Origin: Chloroflexota bacterium
GTDB lineage: Bacteria; Chloroflexota; Anaerolineae; UBA7937; JACPPX01
Direction of reading: 5' to 3'
DNA: 5,206 nucleotides
Assembly: GCA_016196905.1 (NCBI GenBank)
Contig: JACPWV010000154.1
Location: 1-5,206 of the forward strand
Shown here: piece after piece, positions 1 through 5,206 of the stretch
Layout of the letters: each line of letters starts with the position of its first letter
Numbering within the stretch: position 1 is the stretch's first letter
Made by a program: the position numbers and the translations under genes
Notes under the pieces: generated by a model
What the model was told of the DNA's origin: nothing
The model's input: the letters and a program-made list of their open reading frames with translations, nothing else
Database searches by the model: none

Positions 1-386
1 TTGATGTCGCGATGGACGATGCCGCGGGAGTGGGCATGGTCTAGGGCATCGCAGATTTGGGTAGCGAGGTCGAGGGTCTGTTCGAGGGTGGGGGGAGGGA
101 GGTCATGCAGGGTACGGCCTTGGGCCAGCTCCATCACGATGAAGGATCGGCCATTCTCCTCCCCCACATCGTGGACGGTGACGATGCAGGGATGGTCGAG
201 TTTGGCGGCGGTTCGAGCCTCTCTAAGGAAGCGTTGTTTGGCCTGCCCCCCTAATTCTGGCGAGAGGAGCTTAATAGCCACCTCCCGGTCCAGGGCGGTA
301 TCGTAGGCACGATAGACCTGGCCCATCCCCCCCTCGCCCAGGAGAGCCTGGATCCGGTAGCGGCCCTGGAGAGTGGTGCCGATCAT
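1..386 (-). CDS. Hanks-type Ser/Thr protein kinase, N-terminal 128 codons (partial, runs off left edge)
   Basis: The minus-strand frame from ATG 386 reads as the N-lobe and start of the catalytic loop of a PknB/PrkC-like kinase, which transfers ATP gamma-phosphate to Ser/Thr of proteins. Visible elements in order: a YRI strand at residues 10-12, the glycine loop GEGGMGQV (17-24), the ATP-anchoring lysine in VAIK (K39), the helix-C glutamate in FLREA (E56), the hinge FIVMELAQG, and HRDI at 125-128, where the window ends just before the expected catalytic-loop lysine. No element of the N-lobe is missing. The start is supported by a strong purine-rich ribosome site and by its overlap with the stop codon of the upstream phosphatase gene (ATGA). 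The DFG motif, C-lobe and any transmembrane or sensor domain lie outside the window, so localisation is unknown. Family assignment is firm; substrate is unknown. Confidence 0.95.
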   Translation of the reverse strand, partial: MIGTTLQGRYRIQALLGEGGMGQVYRAYDTALDREVAIKLLSPELGGQAKQRFLREARTAAKLDHPCIVTVHDVGEENGRSFIVMELAQGRTLHDLPPPTLEQTLDLATQICDALDHAHSRGIVHRDI

Positions 387-3202
387 GGCCTCCTCCCCCT
401 GCATTGGAGGGCGATCAGCGTGAAGTCATCGTACTGGGCCGCCTCTCCAACGAAGTCCTGGACTGCCGCGATGAGGCCGTGAACCAGTTGCTCAGCGGAA
501 GACGCCTGGTTCTCTCGAAGGAAAGCCACGAGACGTTCCTGGCCGAACTCCCTACCCTGCGGATCCTGAGCCTCGGTGATCCCATCCGTATAAAGCAAAA
601 CGCAGTCCCCCGGGCCGAAGGCGAAGCTGCTTTCCTGGAAATCCACCTGCCCTACGACCCCCAAGGCCATCCCCTCGATTTGGAGCGACTCGGCATGGAG
701 GGATTCGGCCCTCAAAACTATGGGCGGCGGGTGGCCGGCGTTGGAGCAAGTCATGCTATGCGTGGCTGGGTCCAGGAACCCACACAAGGCGGTGACGAAC
801 ATACCCGACCGCGCGTTGGCCAGGATCTGTTGGTTGGCTTTGGCCATGACCTGTGCAGGGGCGAGCCCTTCCGAAACAGCTGCCCATAGGAGGCTGCGAG
901 CGAGGGCCATGAAAAGGGCGGCCGGCACTCCCTTGTCCGATACGTCCCCGATGAGGATGCCTATCTTGCCATTGTCCAGAGGGATGAAGTCGTAAAAGTC
1001 TCCGCTGATCTCTCGGGCCGGGTGCCAGTGGGCCGCCACCTCCCAACCCGGCACCACGGGACAGCCTTCCGGGAGGAGGCTAGTCTGGATGGCGTAGGCC
1101 ATGCGGAGTTCCTGCTCCATGCGCTCCTTCTCCTTGGTCTCGAGATAGAGGCGTTGGAGTTCCTGGTACTGCTGAGCGTTGGCGATGGCCACCGCGGCTT
1201 GGTTAGCGAAAAGCGTCAAGCGCCTCTCGTCCTGGTCGGTGAAGGCAGGTTCGCCCAGCACCCGGGTGAGACTGAGGCAGCCCAGGATCTGGTTCTGATG
1301 GATAATGGGGACTCCGATCGCCGGACCTATGGCGCCCTTTGGGGCCCCCTCGATGCGCTGTGGCCAGCTGTCGTAGTCCTCAACTCGCACCGGTTTTCCC
1401 GTGGTGATAACGAGACCATCCAATCCTTCTGGTGGCTTGCCTACCTCGTGGATGGTTGAAGGGATACCGGCCTCGGCCAGCCCCATGGAGAGAAAGGCTC
1501 GAATCACCCGCTCCTGCGGGTCGTAGACCACCACCTCTCCCTCGCGGGCTTGCACGATCTCCGCCGTGCGACGTACTATCGCCCTCAAGACTTGGGAAAG
1601 ATCCAATTGGCTGGTGACATCCAAGGAGGTTTCGTAGAGTCGGGCCAATTCCTTGCCCCTCTGTTGGGACTCTTCATAGAGCTGGGCATTGGCGATGGCC
1701 ACCGCGGCCTGGTTGGCGAAGAGGGTCATCAGTTGGATATCCTGCTCGGTAAAAGGTGGATCCTCTCGGCTTCGACCGACCCAAAAAATGCCCAGAACGT
1801 GATCGCCATGTTCCACCGGTACGCCGGCGGCGTGATAAACGATACCTGGAGGGACCTTGGGAAAGCGGCCCATCCAGGCGTCGTAATCCGTGACGATCAA
1901 AGGCTTTCGCGAGAGCAAGATCTTGCCGGTGAGACCTTCGCCGGGCTTTAAGACAAAACCCCAGATGGAGTCCGGCAAATTGTAAGTGACCGAGGATCGT
2001 AGTTCTTGACGAACCTCATCATAGAGGTAGATCTGGCCGAAGCGGCCCTGGACCAGTCCTACCGCCCGTTGGATGATGCGTTCCAACACACGCGGCAAAT
2101 CTAGCTGTCGAGTGATGTCTAGAGAAGTCTCATACAGTTGGCTGAGTTGCTCGCTGGTCTCTCGAGCAGTTTCGTACAGCCGCGCGTTGTCGATGGCCAC
2201 TGCCGCCTGGTTAGCAAACAGGGACAACAAGCGAACGTCGTCTTGGTTGAAGGGGAGATCCTCCCTGTTGCGGTCTACCGCCAAGACGCCGATGGCTTGG
2301 GCACCGCGCTTTAAGGGAACGGCCATGCTGCGGGCAAACACGCCTTTGGCATACTGAGCTGAGCGACCTTCCCAGGTGTCATAGTCATCCACGACCACGG
2401 GCTCTCCGCTGGCAAAGGCTTGACCCGAAACCCCTTCGCCTGGTTTTAGATGGACCCGGGCAATTTTCTCTGGTTGTTTGTAGGGGACCAACGGGATTAG
2501 CTCGTCCTGCTTTGGGTCGTATATCCGCAAATTGGCTGAGCGGGCTTTCAACAGCTTCGCGGCCCGGTCCAGGATGGCTTCCAGCACCTTGGGGAGGTCC
2601 AGCTCCTGGACGATGTCGAGGGAGGTGTCATACAGCTGGGCCATCTCCTCAGCGGAACGGGCCACCTCCTGATACAGCCGAGCGTTCTCGATGGCCACCG
2701 CGGCTTGATGGGCCAGGCTGGAGATCAGCTCCAAGTCCTCCTCGGAGAAGATCCCCTCCTGATAAGGGTTATCTACATAGATCAGGCCGATGCTGCGGTC
2801 CCGAGCCTGGAGGGGAACGCACAGAACCGAGCGCAGGCCCAACTCCTGCACGCTGCCTCGCCCCATCAGCCGCTGATCCTTCTGAGCGTTGGAGGTGAGG
2901 AGCGGCCGCCCTTCTTGAGCCACTTGGGCGAGGATGCCCCGGCTGACCTGGAATTCGGGGGCCTGGATGGTCTCCCGCTCGATGTTGCGGGCCACGCGAA
3001 AGACGAGCTCGTCTGAACCAGTATCCCGGAGCATCAGGAAGCCCCGTTCTGCCCCGGTGATCTCCAGAACCTTATCGATGGCGAGGTTCAGCACCTCATC
3101 CAGGTCCAGGCTGGAGTTGACGCTTCGAGCGATCTCACTGAGCAGCGCCAAGCGTTGCCGGCTGTCGCCTTTGAGGACGTGCTTGTCCATCTGCTGGATC
3201 AT
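383..3202 (-). CDS. Four-GAF SpoIIE-family (PPM-type) Ser/Thr protein phosphatase
   Basis: This is a 939-residue cytosolic-looking sensor phosphatase; no signal peptide or membrane segment is apparent. GAF domains lie at about 32-178, 204-342, 370-508 and 536-678. A helical linker (about 680-711, rich in E/K/R and ending in IQTSLLPE) leads into a SpoIIE/RsbU-type phosphatase domain (about 715-935). Metal-binding signatures of that family are present: SGDFYD (D735, D738), IGDVSDKG (D753, D756), NAGHPPP (821-827), YTDGITEA (D873) and YDDFTL (D925, D926), so activity is expected. The family removes phosphate from Ser/Thr, classically from anti-sigma-factor antagonists. GAF domains bind small ligands or dimerise; no ligand can be named here. 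The stop overlaps the kinase start, making a kinase/phosphatase operon. The ATG at 3202 lies within a candidate -10 box and has no clear ribosome site; ATG 3190 (fifth codon) may be the real start. Confidence 0.95.
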   Translation of the reverse strand: MIQQMDKHVLKGDSRQRLALLSEIARSVNSSLDLDEVLNLAIDKVLEITGAERGFLMLRDTGSDELVFRVARNIERETIQAPEFQVSRGILAQVAQEGRPLLTSNAQKDQRLMGRGSVQELGLRSVLCVPLQARDRSIGLIYVDNPYQEGIFSEEDLELISSLAHQAAVAIENARLYQEVARSAEEMAQLYDTSLDIVQELDLPKVLEAILDRAAKLLKARSANLRIYDPKQDELIPLVPYKQPEKIARVHLKPGEGVSGQAFASGEPVVVDDYDTWEGRSAQYAKGVFARSMAVPLKRGAQAIGVLAVDRNREDLPFNQDDVRLLSLFANQAAVAIDNARLYETARETSEQLSQLYETSLDITRQLDLPRVLERIIQRAVGLVQGRFGQIYLYDEVRQELRSSVTYNLPDSIWGFVLKPGEGLTGKILLSRKPLIVTDYDAWMGRFPKVPPGIVYHAAGVPVEHGDHVLGIFWVGRSREDPPFTEQDIQLMTLFANQAAVAIANAQLYEESQQRGKELARLYETSLDVTSQLDLSQVLRAIVRRTAEIVQAREGEVVVYDPQERVIRAFLSMGLAEAGIPSTIHEVGKPPEGLDGLVITTGKPVRVEDYDSWPQRIEGAPKGAIGPAIGVPIIHQNQILGCLSLTRVLGEPAFTDQDERRLTLFANQAAVAIANAQQYQELQRLYLETKEKERMEQELRMAYAIQTSLLPEGCPVVPGWEVAAHWHPAREISGDFYDFIPLDNGKIGILIGDVSDKGVPAALFMALARSLLWAAVSEGLAPAQVMAKANQQILANARSGMFVTALCGFLDPATHSMTCSNAGHPPPIVLRAESLHAESLQIEGMALGVVGQVDFQESSFAFGPGDCVLLYTDGITEAQDPQGREFGQERLVAFLRENQASSAEQLVHGLIAAVQDFVGEAAQYDDFTLIALQCRGRRP
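389..400 (-). promoter_or_regulatory. Shine-Dalgarno site of the kinase gene, embedded in phosphatase codons
   Basis: The minus strand reads AGGGGGAGGAGG here, ending 2 nt before the kinase ATG, with one GGAGG core spaced 5 nt from it. The same bases encode the last residues R-G-R-R of the phosphatase (AGG GGG AGG AGG), followed by CCA TGA. This ties kinase initiation to ribosomes finishing the upstream gene. Confidence 0.8.
1127..2632 (-). repeat. Tandem GAF-module repeat (three units: 166, 166 and 170 codons)
   Basis: Within the phosphatase gene, residues 191-356, 357-522 and 523-692 form three repeated units. Each begins with a Y-[DE]-T-S-L-D-[IV] linker (Y191, Y357, Y523) followed by LDL-x-x-VL. 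Each carries a [DE]DYD-x-W motif (Y274, Y440, Y610) and closes with NQAAVAI-x-NA (N331, N497, N667). The similarity is visible in the DNA: closely similar 35-bp blocks lie at 1176-1210, 1686-1720 and 2184-2218, and a more diverged copy at 2682-2716 belongs to the first GAF. Spacings of 510, 498 and 498 bp match whole codons. The first GAF lacks the DYDxW motif. I infer internal duplication of one GAF-plus-linker unit. Confidence 0.85.
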
Positions 3203-3229
3203 TCTAACAAACTGTCAGTGCCCTTTCAA
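3201..3229 (-). promoter_or_regulatory. Candidate sigma-70-type promoter of the phosphatase-kinase operon
   Basis: On the minus strand TTGAAA (3224-3229) is followed after exactly 17 bp by TAGAAT (3201-3206); each box differs from consensus at one position. It lies downstream of the clpC terminator, where a new promoter is needed. The -10 box overlaps the ATG at 3202, so a transcript starting about 7 nt downstream (near 3194) would exclude that codon and begin only about 4 nt before ATG 3190. An inverted repeat CCCTT-GA-AAGGG (3221-3232) overlaps the -35 box and might be an operator, though it is short enough to be chance. Confidence 0.55.
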
Positions 3230-3314
3230 GGGTTCGGCGAGAGCCGCTCGATTGGAGGTCTATTTGGATACCCCGGAGAAGCCTGGGATCGGACTGCAGG
3301 CCCTCGCCCGGGAC

Positions 3315-3349
3315 AAAAAAATCGAGCAGAACCATTCGGCTCTGCTCGA
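3315..3349 (-). terminator. Intrinsic (Rho-independent) terminator of clpC
   Basis: In minus-strand RNA the segment forms a 12-bp stem, UCGAGCAGAGCC pairing with GGUUCUGCUCGA (including one G-U pair), closed by a GAAU tetraloop and followed immediately by seven U residues (3315-3321). It begins 23 nt after the clpC stop codon. There is no matching U-run on the plus-strand side, so it acts in the minus direction only. It separates clpC transcription from the phosphatase operon. Confidence 0.92.
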
Positions 3350-3372
3350 CACGTTTGGCTGAGAGATGAGTT

Positions 3373-5206
3373 CTACTTGGCGGCCTCGACTTTCTCCACC
3401 TCGCGCTGCTCCTCCCCATCGGCCGGGCGCAGGGAGATCTCCCCATCCGCCGCATCGACGATCACCCGCTGCCCCTGCTTGAAGGTGCCGGCGAGCACCG
3501 CCTCCGATAGCGCATCTTCGATGCGGCGCTGCATCACGCGGCGCAGGGGGCGCGCGCCGAAGAGGGGATCGTAGCCCTCCTTAGCCAACAACACCCGGGC
3601 CTCCTCGGTCAGCTCCAGTTGGATCTGTTGGTCCTTGATGCGCTCCTGAATCCGGCGGAACATGAGTTCCACGATCTCTTTGATCTGTTCCTCAGACAGG
3701 GCTCGGAAGACCGCGATGGCATCGATGCGGTTGAGGAACTCAGGGCGGAAGGTCCGCTTGAGCTGATCCAGCACCTTCTCCTTCATCTTCTGGTACTGGT
3801 CCTCGGCGGTCTTGGCCTGGTCGCGCCGGGTGGCGAAGCCCAGGCTCATCTCGCGGGTGATCAGCTCGGCGCCCACGTTGGAGGTCATCAACAAGAGCGT
3901 GTTTCGGAAATCGACCCGCCGGCCTTTGGCATCCGCCAGGTTACCGTCTTCCATGATCTGCAGGAGCATGTTGAAGGCTTCCGGGTGGGCCTTCTCGATC
4001 TCGTCCAAAAGGATGACCGAGTAGGGATGGCGGCGGATGGCCTCGGTGAGTTGCCCGCCCTCCTCGTAGCCGATGTAGCCGGGCGGGGCGCCCACCAGGC
4101 GGGAGACGTTGTGGCGCTCCATGAACTCGGACATGTCCAGCTTGACCAAAGCCTCCTCGTTGCCGAAGAGAAACTCAGCCAGGGCCTTGGCCAGCTCGGT
4201 CTTGCCGACACCGGTCGGCCCCAGGAAGATGAAGGATCCCATGGGTCGCTTGGGATCTTTGAGCCCGGCCCGGGCGCGGCGCACCGCCTTGGAGATGATC
4301 TCGATGGCCTCGTCTTGCCCCACGATGCGCTTGTGGAGCTCCCCCTCCATGCGCAGCAGTCGATCGGACTCCTCCCCGGCGATGCGCGTCACCGGGATGC
4401 CCGTCCACATGGCGACCACCTCGGCGATGTCCTCCGGGGTCACCTTGAGCTGCGCCCCTTCGGAGGCGGGCCAGCCCAAGGGCAGCTGATCGATCTCCTC
4501 GGCCAGCTCCTCCTCGTAGCGCTCGGCCCCCACGAGTTCGCGGCGAGAGCGCCAGGGCTCGGCACCCGGCGCCTCGGAGGCAGCCTTCGGATTCAGGGAG
4601 GGCGCCTTGTACATACGCACCCGCGAGGCGGCCTCGTCAATGAGATCGATGGCTTTGTCGGGCAGGTGCCGATCGGTGATGAAGCGGGCTGAGAGGTAGG
4701 CGGCCTGGCGCAGAGCCTCCTCGGTGATGAGCACGTTATGGTGCTCCTCGTAGCGGTCCACGATCCCCTTGCGATCACCTGCAGCTCCCCGCGGGCCAGG
4801 GAGGGCTTGAGGATGTTGGCGGCATCCACCGAGCTGCCCGCTGCGCCGGCCCCCACGATCATGTGCAGCTCATCGATAAACAGAATGCTCTTGGAAGCTT
4901 TCAGCTCTTCGATGACCCGTTTGAGGCGCTCCTCGAACTGGCCGCGATAGATGGTCCCCGCCACCAGGGAGCCCACATCCAGCATCACCAGGCGACGGTT
5001 GAGCAGTTGGCGCGGGGCCTTGCCCTCGGCGATGAGCTGGGCCAGGCCTTCCACGATAGCGGTCTTGCCCACCCCGGGCTCGCCGATGAGGGCCGGATTG
5101 TTCTTGGTGCGCCGGGAGAGGATCTGAATGACGCGCTGGATCTCCTTCTCGCGGCCGATGATCGGATCGAGCTTGCCCTCCTCGGCCAGGGCGGTGAGAT
5201 CGGTGC
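3373..5206 (-). pseudogene. clpC: ClpC-type AAA+ unfoldase, partial at right edge, with internal deletion and frameshift
   Basis: ClpC is a cytosolic hexameric ATPase that unfolds proteins and feeds them to ClpP. The 5' part (frame from 5204) covers NBD1: [18 protein letters not shown], Walker A GEPGVGKT (5061-5084), pore loop [14 protein letters not shown] with the aromatic Tyr, Walker B ILFIDE (4869-4886), then [16 protein letters not shown] ending at 4773. The normal continuation (GATTLDEYR... through ...ALERRF...) is absent. The next recognisable residues, [13 protein letters not shown], start at 4770 in another frame. That frame runs to TAG at 3373-3375 and contains a short middle domain, NBD2 Walker A GPTGVGKT, pore loop GYIGYEEGG, Walker B VILLDE, TSN, FRPEFLNR, the LGF loop expected for ClpP docking, and sensor 2 GARPLRR. 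The upstream frame left alone stops at 4593. Everything outside the lesion looks intact, so a recent mutation or an assembly error is likely. The N-terminal domain is beyond the window. Confidence 0.85.
4771..4772 (-). other. Deletion/frameshift junction in clpC NBD1
   Basis: The upstream ClpC frame ends with ATC (Ile of LQVI, 4773-4775). Two bases (GC on the minus strand) follow, and the downstream frame resumes with AAG (4768-4770). Compared with ClpB/ClpC proteins, about 39 codons are missing. With two bases left over, the loss is about 115-118 bp and of length 1 modulo 3. A 5-bp direct repeat (cgatc at 4761-4765 and 4772-4776) flanks the point. The missing part includes sensor 1 and the arginine finger of NBD1. 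Confidence 0.8.

Noticed and set aside
404..1951. Several plus-strand frames of 60-160 codons opposite the phosphatase gene
   Set aside because: They are antisense to clear GAF and SpoIIE-domain codons and show no recognisable motifs or ribosome sites.
1176..2716. Regularly spaced similar 35-bp blocks as a CRISPR-like or mobile repeat array
   Set aside because: The blocks are about 500 bp apart, in frame, and encode the conserved NQAAVAI-x-NA end of each GAF domain, so they are protein-domain repeats.
383..3202. Naming the phosphatase rsbU or rsbP
   Set aside because: The catalytic domain belongs to that family, but the four-GAF architecture and lack of STAS or anti-sigma genes nearby do not support a specific sigma-B-type role.
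3619..4692. Long open plus-strand frame (357 codons) opposite clpC
   Set aside because: It lies wholly antisense to conserved ClpC NBD2 codons, has a repetitive Leu/Gly/Asp/His-rich translation with no recognisable domain, and is explained by high GC and codon bias of the real strand.
4759..4775. Programmed ribosomal frameshift in clpC
   Set aside because: A frameshift alone would keep all residues. Here about 39 conserved codons are missing as well, and there is no slippery heptamer at the junction.

Overview
All recognisable coding content lies on the minus strand, so the biological reading order runs from high to low coordinates: clpC (cut off at the right edge), then a 939-residue GAF/SpoIIE-type protein phosphatase, then the N-terminus of a Ser/Thr protein kinase (cut off at the left edge). 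The DNA is GC-rich. The combination of a ClpC-type AAA+ unfoldase, a large multi-GAF SpoIIE-family phosphatase and a Hanks-type kinase fits a Gram-positive-like or Chloroflexota-type bacterium. The wording of the ClpC NBD1 pore region ([14 protein letters not shown]) leans me towards Chloroflexota, but that is recall and not a computed placement.

Region 3373-5206 holds clpC without its N-terminal domain, which lies beyond the window. Both AAA+ modules are well conserved, but about 39 codons at the end of NBD1 (sensor 1 through the arginine finger) are missing and the reading frame changes at 4771-4772. As written, the gene cannot encode a full-length ClpC. It is either a real lesion or an assembly error. 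A strong intrinsic terminator (3315-3349) follows its stop codon.

Region 3203-3372 is the only real intergenic gap. It contains that terminator and a good sigma-70-like promoter (TTGAAA, 17 bp, TAGAAT) whose -10 box overlaps the first possible ATG of the phosphatase gene. This suggests the true start is the fifth codon (ATG at 3190) on a nearly leaderless mRNA.

Region 1-3202 is a two-gene signalling operon. The phosphatase has four tandem GAF sensor domains, a short helical linker and a C-terminal PPM/SpoIIE phosphatase domain with all expected acidic metal ligands. Its stop codon overlaps the kinase start (ATGA), and the kinase Shine-Dalgarno sequence is embedded in the last phosphatase codons, so the two opposing enzymes are probably translationally coupled. 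The simplest reading is a co-expressed writer/eraser pair for Ser/Thr phosphorylation in which the GAF array gates the eraser. The phosphorylated target is not encoded in this window.
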